DNA from: Cranoglanis bouderius
Taxonomy: Eukaryota; Chordata; Actinopteri; Siluriformes; Cranoglanididae
Direction of reading: 5' to 3'
Length of the DNA: 64,000 nt
NCBI GenBank assembly: GCA_023630585.1
Contig: CM042536.1
Location: 29,181,964 to 29,245,963, forward strand
Under the pieces are notes generated by a model, which worked only from the letters and a program-made list of their open reading frames with translations, did not search any database and had not been told where the DNA came from. The first letter of the stretch is position 1. Each line of letters starts with the position of its first letter. The position numbers were made by a program, and so were the translations under genes. Of this stretch, positions 12,081-35,700 are shown one piece after another.

Positions 12081-12889
12081 AAGAAAAATCCTGAGCAAAC
12101 ACACAGGAGATGAGTGCATCCATTGCTCTTTTTTTTCCCCTTTATGTAAATGTTTTTATTTTCAAACAACCTACATTTCAATTTGAGAATATTAAAGTTT
12201 TTTTTTTTTTTTGTAAAAAAAAAAACGACCAAAATATTAACATTCATAAACACAGTTATTCTCATATTCTCATGACTGAGTTTTTCATTCATAAAATGTA
12301 AATAGAGTAATAAATACCATGTTTTTAAGTATTTATCTGTTTTTTTTTTCTTTTTTACATTACAAATGTGCCCTGAAAATATTGAAGCTGCCTTTATTTC
12401 ATTTTATTTTGAATTTCATTGATTGTTTGATTGATTTTTTTCTAAGCCCCTGGTCTGACTGTTGTCCCAAACTTATTGTATATTGCTTGTTGTTTGCATA
12501 AAAAAAAAATAAAATTGAACACACATATATTCACTGCCAATCAAAAATTTGAACCCTGTATTAACCCAGAATTTAGTAAAGTTAGTTAAACTTTAAGAAA
12601 TGGGTTCAAATTACATACTGTAGGCATTCTAGAACATCTAAAAATAATAATAATTATTATTATTATTAAAAAATAATAAATAAAAAGAAATAAATAGGTA
12701 TAAGTGAACTGAGAAATGTTTGTGAATTTGTACTTTATTGGGAAAAAGGTAATCCTATCTGGATCTCTCTGTTTAGAAATACACAGAAAAAGATGTTTCT
12801 GTCCTTTTGTCCTAGCACGTGCAAGATAGTCGCTGCTGATTGTTGAAGCAACACCGAGCCAACTAGTTAGTGAAGGATGACATAGGAGT
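12081..12889. other. Upstream of rab31, AT-rich, nothing recognised
   Basis: Several T and A homopolymers and an ATT patch (12645-12690). Frames seen are low complexity. Confidence 0.5.
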
Positions 12890-14140
12890 TCTCAAGTGGG
12901 AGGAATTGGAGGAACATTACAGAACAGCTTCAACTCTGGGATGTTGGTGGGTTTCCTCACATGAACTGCTCGCTTCAGGTCCTTCCACAATTTCTATTGG
13001 ATTAAGGTCAGGACTTTGACTTGGCCATTCCAAAACATTAACTTTATTCTTCTTTAACCATTCTTTGGTAGAATGACTTGTGTGCTTAGGGTCGTTGTCT
13101 TGCTGCATGACCCACTTTGTCTTGAGATTCAGTTCACGGACAGATGTCCTGACATTTTCCTTTAGAATTCGCTGGTATAATTCAGAATTTATTGTTCCAT
13201 CAATGATTGCAAGTCATCCAGGCCCAGATGCAGCAAAACAGGCTCAAACCATGATACTACCACCACCATGTTTCACAGATGGGATAAGGTTCTTATGCAG
13301 GAATGCGGTATTTTCCTTTCTTCAAACATAACGCTTCTCATTTAATCCAAAAAAGTTCTATTTTGGTCTCATCAGTCCATAAAACATTTTTCCAATACCC
13401 TTCTGGCTTGTCCACATGATCTTTAGCAAACTGCAGAAGGGCTACAGTGTTCATTTTGGAGAGCAGTGATTTTCTCCTTGCAACCCTGCCATGCACCATT
13501 TTTGTTCAGTGTTCTCCTGAAAGTGGACTTATGAACATTAGCATTAGCCAATGTGAAACCTTTAGTTGCTTAGAAGTTACCCCGGGTTTCTTTGTGACCT
13601 CACAGACTATTACACGTCTTGCTCTTGGAGTGATCTTTGTTGGTCGACCACTCCTAGGGAGGGTAACTATGGTCTTGAATTTCCTCCATTTGTAAACAAT
13701 CTGTCTAACTGTGGATTGATGGAGTCCAAACGCTTTAGGGATGGTTTTGTAACCTTTTCCAGCCTGATGAGCATCAACAACTCTTTTTCTGAGGTTCTCC
13801 TTTGTTCATGCAATGATACATTTCCACAAACGTGTTGTGAAAATCAGACTCTGATAGACCCGTTCTTGAAATAAAACTGTCATCCCATCGATTGAAGACA
13901 CCCGACACTAATGTCACCTTCAAATTAGCTACTAATCCTAGAAGTTCACATACTTTTGCCACTCACAGATATGTAATATTGGATATTTTTGTCTCATTTG
14001 TTTAATTGGGTTCTCTTTGTCAACTTTTAGGACTTGTGTGAAAATCTGATGATATTATAGGTCATATTTATGCAGATATATTGAAAATTCTACATTTCTA
14101 TAAGTTTTCTATACAAACTTTCAAGCACAACTGTAAGTAT
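12890..14140 (-). mobile_element. Decayed Tc1/mariner transposon between rab31 and ralbp1
   Basis: Minus-strand transposase remnants. 13108-12917 reads MQQDNDPKHTSHSTKEWLKK and [13 protein letters not shown], carrying the second D and the E. 13962-13774 holds a fragment of the N-terminal side, and further degraded pieces lie between them. The right inverted-repeat tip ends AAGCACAACTG at 14140, followed by TA. The left tip was not found, so it is 5'- or 3'-truncated and inactive. Confidence 0.82.
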
Positions 14141-15991
14141 AGTTGACCTCACTCCTGTGGTAAGGAGACTCCTGGTTAGGCACTTACCGCACAATAAATA
14201 TTATCCACTGTAAGACAATCAATGCTAACAGATCTATGCTGTGAAACTAAACAGTTGACAATTAGAAAAATGTTTCCAATCTTCAACTGTCCAGTCTCAT
14301 TGAGCCTGTGCCCACTGTAGCTTCAGATTCCTGGTTTTGGCTGACAGGAGCAGAACTTGATGTGGTCTTCTGCTGTTGTAGCGTATCCGCCTCAAGGTTC
14401 AAAATGTTCTGAGGTGCTTTCTGCTCATCACGGTTGTAAAGAGTGGTTATTTGAGTTAATGTAGCGTTCCTGCCATTCACTTTAAGTAACCAGTCGATGT
14501 AAGCCTGTGGTCATAACTTGACAGGTTCTCTATTGTCTCTGCAATAACACTTGTTTTGTTGTTCGGTTAATATAATAACCCTTCACCCAGGACAGTCATG
14601 ATATTTACATTGCAATAACTGGAATGCTTTCTTCAGACATAATATATTTATTATAGTTTGTAGCATCTGTCTGCTAGTAAAGACAAGGGGCTACAAAAAG
14701 CCATATTAAGAGCATGAACAATTATTAAGATACAAGAGCTTCATCTTTGCAAAAGGTCATATTAGAACCACAAAAGAAGCAAAAAGTGACTGGACTGGAA
14801 AAGTATTTATAAATTCAAAAGGCCTTCCTAGTTCTGATAACATGAAGGGGGAAAAAAAAAAAAAAAAAACACACAAAAAAAAATAGAAAGAGGAAAGACA
14901 GACTATATATATAGTGCTTAATGGAAGTGTCATTTGGACAACATTCTCTACATTCCTGTGGAACACATTATATTTGCAGTCATTACTTCCCCAAAGCAAT
15001 CACAAATAATCAGTTAGAAAGACAACTTAGTCTTAATAATAATAATAGTAATAATAATAATAATAATAAAAGAAACCCTTGTAGAGCTAACTACTGGCAA
15101 CAGTTTTGATTAGGTCAACATTTTAAACACAAAATAAAAGTGTAAAAAGACTGTAAACACAATACAAAACCTTTTAAAACCTAAATAACATGTTGACAAT
15201 GTGACCATCAGCTGTTTATTACCAGATGTTTATGCATTGTACATTTACAGTTCTGAAACTTTATTTCAGTTTAGCATGAACACTATATATAATCAAAAGA
15301 ACAGATATTTAAATAATGTAAATATATAAAATAAGAGCATCTGTACTTCTTCGTCTGATCTGGTTTATTTCTCCAGTGTAAAACTTAAAACAAAACCCGG
15401 TTGTAGTCATCTACCTATGGTACAGTGGTTTTATCTCTCTCTCTCACTCACACACACACACACTCACGCGCACACACCTTCGGAAATAACCTGGAGGACT
15501 TCTTCAATCTTAATCCTAGGACTGGACGACCCCCCCGTTGAAATCTGTCAAGGAATGAAGAGACCAATAATTTTTCATCCCCTTTATGAAATAAATTTGA
15601 ACCATTTTCTAGCAAGTAGCTCATTGATATTAATATCCAAAATTATTTAAAGAATAACAGAAATCAGAATTTTCCTGGGAATCAGTGTTGCCTGGGTTTG
15701 AAAATTAGATCCTATCATAAAAAGAGCTTTGGTTAGATGTTTTATTTAGATATATTTTAATTTAGTTTATGACACCACTCCAAAAAAAAGGTTTTTAAAA
15801 AAAAAAAAAAAAATCATGACACCTCTTCCACAGCCACTGTGGTTTAATCCCTTCACCTATTTTTTCATCTTTTTACCACATCCTCCTAACTGTGGTCCGG
15901 AGTGTTCAAAACTGTGAGTGATTGCATGCACCGAGCTTTAAAACACCACCTCACTGGCCACAATACGACAGATGCCAATCACGTGTTTGAT
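14141..15991 (-). other. 3' flank and probable 3'UTR of ralbp1
   Basis: Several AATAAA hexamers exist on the minus strand (for example near 15740, 15367 and 15260). An AAT repeat is at 15034-15069 and a CA/CT patch at 15432-15476. No coding frame supported. Confidence 0.45.
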
Positions 15992-28212
<12,221 letters not shown>

Positions 28213-28298
28213 CGCACCGCCGTTTTTCTATTGGCTGATCACAGCACGCTGCCCCACTATCGGTTACACTCTGATGACGCCTCACCTCTCCATACTAC
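28213..28298 (-). other. ralbp1: ralbp1 5'UTR portion of the first coding exon
   Basis: 86 nt between a good acceptor (pyrimidine run then CAG) and the ATG. It contains no upstream in-frame ATG in the main reading frame that I can see. The acceptor is predicted, not proven. Confidence 0.6.
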
Positions 28299-28461
28299 CT
28301 GAAAAAATAAACTGAACATCAAGTTTATGCTTTTAATATTTCAGTTCAATTATATTATTTATATCAAGAGACAGTGAGCAAGTTTCAAACTCAGATTGCA
28401 GCAACTTATTTAAAAAAAAAAATCAACTTTACAGAACACAGCCAATCACTGATCTCCATCG

Positions 28462-28575
28462 TTCCCAACGACCTATCCCCGACGACCACTGTTCCCGACG
28501 TCCACTGTTCCCGACGACCACTGTTCCCGACGACCTATCCCTGAACACTATTGTTCTCAATGACCAATCCCTGAA
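28462..28575. repeat. Short minisatellite, GTTCCCGACGACCAC units
   Basis: About five to seven copies of an 18-20-bp unit based on CACTGTTCCCGACGAC, decaying to the right. It lies in the presumed 5'UTR intron of ralbp1, and is CpG-rich. Confidence 0.8.
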
Positions 28576-28696
28576 CATATTTCTTCACTACCTCACTACC
28601 ACTACTTTTTTTTTGTCTGCACACGATAAAAATGATAGCATTCTTTAAATCTTATTTCTTTCTAAGAAAAATGTTAGAATCGATTATTTTCTATTT

Positions 28697-28820
28697 CGTT
28701 TTGATATGCAAACGAATGTGATGATTAACTGAATATGTAAATTAGCCTACTGCGTCATCCGGCGACTTATAGAGCGTTCATTGGCTACTTTCCCCTGAAA
28801 ACAGTTGGCAACACTGAATA
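28697..28820. repeat. Repeat block shared by rab31 intron 1 and the ralbp1 5' region, copy B
   Basis: Homologous to 11417-11550; weaker similarity may continue to about 28950. It lies in the presumed 5'UTR intron of ralbp1. Confidence 0.65.
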
Positions 28821-29349
28821 GCATTTCCGCGCTACTGGGCAGCAACAGACCTGTCAGGCTCTTTGTCATGAACCTGGCTGGACCAAATACAATAAAACAA
28901 CAGATCCAGCTTAATTTTAACGACCACAAAAGCGTTTTCTGGCTGAAATAAGCATTTATATAATCAAATACGGATCACACGTCATTATAGAAGGAAGTGA
29001 AGCGAGATAACGCTATCTCGGTGTCTTTCTATGCTAAGTTAGCAGGGTTATCAACGTTACATTCTTAACGAGCTTTTGAGATGAAATATAATTATTCTAA
29101 ATAGCTATTTACACCTTCATGCCACCATTTCTAATGTATTCTTTTGACCTGATTTTATTTTAGCAACATAGCTAACCGTCTATGCTAGCTGGCTAACTCT
29201 TGGTCAGCTAGCTCAGCCAGTGCACAAGTCCCTGTAAAGAATCGCGTTAAATATCCAGTGGCAGCTTTTGAGATCCCAATACGAGACAAAACCACGCACG
29301 ATCAGTCCATACACATAATCAAAAGGTCCTAATTTAAATCTCCTGCACC

Positions 29350-29470
29350 AACCTGCTAGGAGTAATTTTAACAGAGCTGCTTCCTGTTGCTGTGTTTACG
29401 TGCCAACTGTGACGCGGGGTTTGCGCAGTTTTCGTCCGCTTTGAATTCTGGGAAATGTAGGTAACGCCAA
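29350..29470 (-). promoter_or_regulatory. ralbp1: Probable ralbp1 promoter and non-coding exon 1 area, ZNF143-like site
   Basis: A CpG-richer block 1.1-1.3 kb upstream of the ATG. On the minus strand, 29461-29443 reads CCTACATTTCCCAGAATTC, close to the ZNF143/Staf promoter consensus ACTACAATTCCC. A possible exon 1 donor is CAG before GTTGGT (edge at 29353). The upstream edge of the gene is inferred only. Confidence 0.4.
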
Positions 29471-29810
29471 ACAGCTCTCCTGCTAAAACTACTGCAGCTG
29501 AATATCCTCTCCTCTTTTACAATCTATGGCACAAGAGGAAGTGCAAATCAAAGCAAATAAAAACGTTTACACCACAGCGCTGCTGAATACTTAAATCAAA
29601 AATAATTGAATACCTCAGGAGGGGGTATTCCAGAAAGCAGGGTTAACTTACCGTCAGCTAAACCCTGAACTCTCGGTTGACTAACCCAGACCTTGGTTAC
29701 TCAGGATATGTCTGTTCCAAAACACCTGAGAAGAGTTAGTTTAATCAACCTCCAGCTGGTAACGCAGAGTTCACGCGCGCGCACGGTGAGTGTATAAAGA
29801 CGTTGTCGAT

Positions 29811-31428
29811 GGATCGCCGAAAAAGCGAGCCGCATACTTTAGCAAAATTAGAGGTTTTAATGCATATTTATGATGAATATAACCAATTATAACAACAACA
29901 ACAACAACAACAAAAGTAACACTGCTCCACGGCAAAGGCCAGAGAGTTGGCTTGGCAAAAAATAACGGATCGAGTAAATGCGTGAGTTTATAAGTTCATA
30001 AATGTATGAAAAGTTTCCTTTCATTATGATGCAAAATTGAACGCCGATCCTATTAGACCCGTGCTGTAACATTTAATAGATAAGCCTTTACTTTTTGCCT
30101 TCCATCAGTTTCTTAACATTGTAGCCTACACACTGGCTTCATATTTTATCAGGTGTAATTCTTCTGGACCCAGAATAAACTTCCTAAACTGTAACCTAAC
30201 TAATCGGCCCGACCTTCTATAATAACTTTTCTCTTTGTTCTATATAGACAACAGGAAGAAGAAGAAGGCTGAAGGCTGTGAAAGGGGTGGGGGACCACCC
30301 TCACCCACTCCGGCTGAGGGGCACCACCCTCACCCACTCCGGCTGAGGGGCACCACCCTCACCCACTCTGGCTGAGGGGCACCACCCTCACCCACTCCGG
30401 CTGAGGGGCACTGTCCCTTAATCAAGGGCGACTCGTGGTCAGTGGTATTCCAGGGGGCAGTTCATCAGAGTCAGCTACCTCCTATGATACAGGTGGCCTG
30501 GTAGCCTGGTAAAATGTATGTGTAGCATGTTAGTACTTATGACTTTTTTTTTTTTTCTTTTTTTTTTAAAGGTTTCCAGTGCTTTAAGTGATTTATCCTT
30601 AAACACTCAAGATAACCATAAACACTGCCACCTTGAAAGAGGTATTTTGAAATAACTTTATTGGCAATGTTCCACTTGTGTATTATGCATGCTTATTTTA
30701 TTTTACTGCATATGGTGTGTACTGTAATCTTAATTGTGGTGCCCCTACGAGATGTTCCTTATGTCTTTGTATAGCAGTTGTATTTGTTTCAGATTGTACA
30801 CTGAGCATCTTACTGGTTTCATTTTCTTACAGTTGCTGATGGACACATTGTATTAATCGACCCTCCTGCAACAGCACATCCTGCCACAGTTGTAAGTGAT
30901 TATTGTCTTCCGGTATTGTTTGTTTGCTAGACCAAACTATTAATCATTAGTAATGTGCACTGTAGGATGAAGATGAAGAGACCACATCTGCTGTGACAGA
31001 GGTACAAAATGAAGATGCTGGGAGGCCCACAGAGGTATAACACATAATACATTCCCTTGGTTAAAGATAAGATGTGTGATATTAAAACTTTATCATTGTC
31101 CCCTTAAAGATTATGGCTGGGGATTCCTGTACAGTGGAGGGTCCATCTACCTCCACACAGAATCTTAGCAGTGTAAGAAATTGTTTGCAGTTGTCCTGAT
31201 TACAAATAATTGGTCTATTACAGACATTTATGTTATCAATTATATTGAATTATCATTGTCTTCCTAGCTGTCTGCAAAGGAACTGTATAAGGTCCATCTG
31301 CAAAGGCAAATTAGAAAAAATGACATGGAGATGGACCTTCTACAACTTCAAATGGAGGAAAAAAAGCTGCACATAAAAAAAAAAAAAAGGTCAGGCTTGA
31401 AACTGAATTGCTGGAGCACCGGTTAAAG
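29811..31428 (+). pseudogene. Myb/SANT-like transposon accessory gene, decayed, about 6 exon remnants
   Basis: Companion protein gene of PIF/Harbinger-type transposons, likely binding transposon DNA. Remnants: 29811-29980, MDRRKSEPH then EVLMHIYDEYNQL, broken by a stop and a CAA repeat (29890-29914), then STAKARELAWQKITDRVNA-like text in a shifted frame; about 30246-30490, GGGPPSPTPAEG then ALSLNQGRLVVSGIPGG; 30833-30891, ADGHIVLIDPPATAHPATV; 30966-31034, acidic; 31110-31172; 31268-31428, LSAKELYKVHLQRQIRKND then an A15 run causing a frameshift before VRLETELLEHRLK. Canonical splice signals survive around the middle exons. Two independent breaks make it a pseudogene. The similarity call is from recognition of the family pattern, not a search. 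Confidence 0.65.
30292..30414. repeat. Minisatellite, 29-bp unit, four copies
   Basis: The unit reads ACCACCCTCACCCACTCCGG then CTGAGGGGC. It lies inside the second exon of the Myb-like relic. One copy encodes part of PPSPTPAEG; since 29 is not a multiple of 3, the expansion itself shifts the frame. Confidence 0.85.
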
Positions 31429-31499
31429 GTGGGCAAAGTACTGTATTTGCCTACTGATGATTATTGTTGAATGGTAAAGCAATAAATTCAAATGTCTTT

Positions 31500-34020
31500 T
31501 TCAATTACATGAAATAACGAAACAATGAACCACACATGACCGTTTACTTTGTGCATTAGTAATTTAATTAGAAGTGATTTTGGCAGATCACATCTCAACA
31601 CCACCACTGTTTGAGTGCAAGTCATACTGTATGCACGGCCCTACATACAGTTGCCTTTCCCACATGCTCTGCATCACGCACGTTAAACAGAAATTCCCTG
31701 TGGCAAAAAAAAAAAAAAACCAAGGGCGATGCATAAAATGTGATCGGTGTTAAGTGCTGATCAACAATGTGTCCCGTTGCCAGTGAGGTTGCAAAGAGTT
31801 TGTTAAATAAATTCAGGATTCACGTGAAAAACAGTAACGCTCCCGCAAATATTCATCCGGATATGAAAACACACATATATACGTGGTCTTATCACCCTCT
31901 CACGGCAAAAAAAAGAAAAAAAAGAAGTGTAATCTGTGCTTCCTTGTCCACAGGACATTCTTCAAAAGGACACGCCATACTCCGTCAGCTCTCTGAAACA
32001 AACTAACCCTGGAACATAACCTGCTCCGGAGCAGGTGTAGCGTATGATCTATGATCAAACTGATTTCTAAATTAACCCAAACTAAACATAGAGTAACCCC
32101 GAGAGGCCTCCTTTGACCAGATGCACCTTTTAGGATGCAAAAAGTCTCTCTGGGACCCACACAGGACTTACCCCTGCAATAAAAGAAGCCTTTGATGACT
32201 GAACGTCTGGGAAACTTCATGATTAGTTCGTCAGCAGGGGTCCACCAAAACTCCCTGACCAAGGGGCCCTTAAATCTCTAATCTAATCTCGGTTTACGAC
32301 ACACACACATCCACCACACACACACACACACACACACACCCACCCACGCTTACCTTACACACACAATGGAGAAATCCCTCTCTCTTCAATGTAACGTGTA
32401 ATTATATGTAATTATTCCATGTCTAAATAGTGTGATGTTTTGTTTACATGTATTGTGTGTTTAACTAACCGTAATGACTTTAGATAGTTTAATCTAGCAT
32501 ATCATTTTAAATGTCTGTAACCAGGTTTTATTTGTAATATTCTTTACAAATCCATCGAATTTGGTATGTAGTTAATCGTCTCGAGATACCCGGATTGATT
32601 ATGCATATCACATTGCAATGTGATAATCATTTCATGTTTTTCCTTTAATTTCATTTATAACACGGTATAGACCGGCTCCTCCCTCGACATTTAAATTAGG
32701 GTCCGAGACCAGACAAAGAGAGTCATCCGGACATGCAAACCCAACTTCCTGATTGGCCCATAGCCCAAAGAGGCGTGTGCGTTGGTGTTGTTTTTAAAAC
32801 AACACCACGCTCACTTCACCTCGGATTTGAGAGTTAGACTTCAGAGTTTGACTTCACTTCTCAACTTCACTTCTTCCGGTTTCTCTCCCCCGGGGCCACG
32901 TGCCCCGGGAAGAGGAAGCCAGGATCTCTCTCTCGCCGGACACAAGATGCAACTATCTCCGGGCTCACGCCTTTCCAAACAACAACGAACCAGCGAACTC
33001 TAGCCGACCTCGCACAAACTCTCAACCTTGAGGCCATGCAAGTATAATTAATGACCTATATCTGCGTTAAGATTGGACCCCTGTGTTACAGGAGAATTAA
33101 GTTCGTGCTGGTTCTGAAAAAGGCTAATTAGTTGTGTTTTTGTCTGCTTCCCTTTCTTTCATCACTTTCTTTCTATCCCTTTTCTCTCCCTGTATAAAGA
33201 TGTGTATATATGTATGTTCTGCTTAGAGTTAGTCGTGTGTATCCATAGTCACATATAGCTATTAAAAATCTATTATCCCACGCTTGATTTTCTCTGTTTT
33301 TGGTCACGTGATGAGTCCCTTAAACGCTGCATAAGATCTCTGTTACCCGCTCTAATTTTTAATAACAAACTTCGTGAGTTAATTCTTCCTGGCCAGAAGG
33401 ATAAACTCACTCTTTAGAGTTCATAAAGCTGATCTAGGCCACATACATAGTCATAATTAATTATAATCCGTTGTAGTTAATTATCTATATGTATATGTGC
33501 ACCTCTATAAATTCCCTTTCATGGCTGATGTACATTTATAACTGGTCACAACACGCGTTGATTAGATATATAGATATATTTCACGCCAGTCGAGCTGATT
33601 CCTTACATAAATTGGAGAATACATTTAAACGTGTTAAACATCTTTTTTTATTTGTTACATAAATTGTAACTGGTGGAGAATATTATCTTAAACGTTGCAG
33701 ATTCATCCGAGTTACTACACATTCCTGTAGATAACGCGGGCACGCTTAAAAGCTCGTCTCCTTTAAAAAGGTGCGTTGAATCCAAGTGTGCGCTTCTGTC
33801 TCGTTTCATGTTTAAAGTTGATCCGTTTAATTATTCTGGTGGAAAAAAATAATGTATAATAATGCCCCCTTTTTGTAAAAATTTCGCTACTCAGGTTATG
33901 TTCAGAGAGTAAGTTACTATGGTTACTTATATACCCTGAAAGTTACCTCTGTTTTTGGAACCGAAAGTTGAGGTTATCAGCTAACTTACCCTTAAACTTA
34001 CCTGGGTATGTCACATAACC
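31500..34020. other. Interior of the inverted-repeat element: unassigned, possibly holding an LTR-like insertion
   Basis: No host gene seen. A CA-rich patch is at 32300-32345, and a GC-richer, TATA-bearing stretch is at 32650-33250 (CTGTATAAAGATG near 33191). Repeated ACATAAATTG at 33604 and 33656 precedes GGAGAAT, resembling a tract beside an LTR. No matching TG/CA ends with a duplication were found, so it stays unclassified. Confidence 0.3.
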
Positions 34021-34145
34021 AGCTTTCTGGAATACCCCCCAGGTTAGATAGATAGATAGATGTAATCAATGTAAACAAACTCTGTAAACAAGGCACTTAG
34101 ATGTTGCACAAGAAAATTTAAAAGTGCCAGTTAAAACATGCCAAG

Positions 34146-34337
34146 GCAGTTATACTACTACTACTGCTGCCGCTGCTGCTGCTGCAACAACAGCAACAAC
34201 ATCTACTACTACTACTACTACTGCAACAACAACATCTACTACTACTACTACTACTGCAACAACAACATCTTCTACTACTACTACTACTACTGCAACAACA
34301 TCTTCTACTACTACTACTGCAACAACAACTACTACTA
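34146..34337. repeat. CTA/CAA compound satellite, left part
   Basis: A higher-order unit of about 42-48 bp, made of (CTA)n followed by CTGCAACAACAACAT, repeated four times with variation in n. It begins with a CTG/CTA mixture. It is separated from the similar 34771-34960 array by two transposable-element fragments. Confidence 0.85.
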
Positions 34338-34480
34338 CGGCAGTGGTAGCTCAGTGGTTAAGACATTGGGCTGCTGATCGGAAGGTCATGAAATCATGAT
34401 GCCAAGCCGCCACTGTTAGGCCCCTAACCCTCAACTGCTCAGATGTATAAATGAAATAAAAATGTAAGATGAATGGGACA
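34338..34480 (+). mobile_element. Truncated tRNA-derived SINE in the CTA satellite
   Basis: The head reads GGCAGTGGTAGCTCAGTGGT then AAGACATTGGGCTGCTG, with a decayed B box (GGTCATGAAATCATGATG). It shares CGCCACTGTTAGGCCCCTAA-type text with the SINE at 22107. Confidence 0.75.
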
Positions 34481-34481
34481 A

Positions 34482-34770
34482 CATTCCTCTCCCAAAACTC
34501 CAGCAACTTGTCTCCTCAGTTCCCAGATGTATACGGACTTTGTTAAAAGTAGAGGGGATGCTACACAGTGGTAAACATGGCCCTGTCCCAACTTTTTTGA
34601 GACTTGTTGCTGCCATCAAATTCAAAATGACCTTTCCTCAGTTTAAACATTTGATGTGTTTTCTGTGTTCTATTGTGAATAAAATATGGGGGTTTGAGAT
34701 TTGCAAATCATTGCATTTTGCTTTTATTTACATTTTACACAGCATCCCAACTTTTTTGGAATTGGAGTTG
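34482..34770. mobile_element. Fish DNA-transposon end fragment
   Basis: The region contains GTCCCAACTTTTTTGAGACT and ends CCCAACTTTTTTGGAATTGG then AGTTGTA, a widespread teleost repeat end. No transposase frame is visible. The family name is not certain. Confidence 0.6.
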
Positions 34771-34960
34771 TACTACTACTACTACTACACTCCTACTGCA
34801 ACTACTACTACTACTCCTAGTCCAACTGAATCATCTACTACTACTACTACTACTACGCTCCTACTGCAACTACTACTACTACTCCTAGTCCTACTGAATC
34901 ATCTACTACTACTACACTCCTCCTCCTCTTACTACTACTAGTACTAGTACTACTAAGATG
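34771..34960. repeat. CTA compound satellite, right part
   Basis: (CTA)n blocks alternate with CTCCTACTGCAACTA and CTCCTAGTCCAACTGAATCA. The higher-order unit of about 70 bp appears twice. Confidence 0.85.
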
Positions 34961-35174
34961 CCTACCTGTTAAAATGGTGAACGTTTATGTAAGGGCATGT
35001 TTATTTAACATTAATGGAAGGAGTCTCCAGTGTCAGTGTTTTGTAAACATCACGGTTTTCTGACACAGAAAAGTCTTCAGTACAGAGGATTTTGCACTTT
35101 GTGGTTTCACAGTAATTTGACAAGCTGCATTATTTTGTCTTATTAATTGAGAGAGAGTGAGAGACTCAAATAAG

Positions 35175-35700
35175 TTCACTCACTAGCCACTTTAATAGGA
35201 ACACCTGTGCAATTGTTCAATCATGCAATTATCCAACCAGCCAATCATGTGGCAGCATTGAAATGCATAAAGCGGTATCATGCAGATACAGGGCAACAGC
35301 TGCAGTTAATGTTCACATCAAACATCAGAATTGGGGAAAATGTGATCACAGTGACGTTCACCGTGGTTTGAGTACATCAGAAACTGCTGATCTCCTAGGA
35401 TTTTCATGCACAATTCTTCACATCATTCTGCAGGCAAAAATGCCTTGTTAATGAGAGAGGTCAGTGGAGAATGGCCAGACTTTTTTGAGCTGACAGGAAG
35501 GCTATGGTAACTCAATAACCACTCTTTACATATGTGGTGAGAAGAAACGCATGTCAGAACACACAACACATCAAACCTTGTGTCAGATGTGCTACAACAG
35601 CAGTACACTCCTGTCAGCTAAGAACAGGAATCTGAGGCTACAGTGGGCACAGGCTCACCCAAACTGCACAGTTGATGGCTGGAAAAATGTCCCCTGGTCT
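35175..35700 (+). mobile_element. Interspersed DNA-repeat fragment
   Basis: It begins CCACTTTAATAGGAACACCTG, followed by text recurrent in teleost genomes, such as TGTGGCAGCA, AACTGCTGATCTCCTAGGAT and AGAGAGGTCAGTGGAGAATG. The remnant frame is broken. Assignment to a repeat family is from memory of similar fish repeats. Confidence 0.5.

Larger units (their letters stand above)
29621..34040 (+). mobile_element. 4.4-kb inverted-repeat-bounded element, probable PIF/Harbinger relic with later insertions
   Basis: The ends are GGGGGTATTCCAGAAAGC on the left (29621) and its complement GCTTTCTGGAATACCCCC on the right (34023-34040). Subterminal text such as GAACTCTCGGTTGA is also inverted on the right (CAACTTTCGGTTCC). 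The interior holds a decayed Myb/SANT-like gene (29811-31428) of the kind that accompanies PIF/Harbinger transposases. No transposase frame was recognised. No target duplication is evident. Confidence 0.65.

Noticed and set aside
32390..33659. Possible LTR with ends TGTAAC and GTTACA
   Set aside because: Flanking bases (TTCAA and TAAAT) do not match, and no primer-binding site could be aligned with confidence. Kept only as unassigned sequence.
34124..34941. Threonine-rich and leucine-rich open frames over the CTA arrays
   Set aside because: Pure trinucleotide repeats give stop-free frames in several phases. No start context, splice partner or family match.
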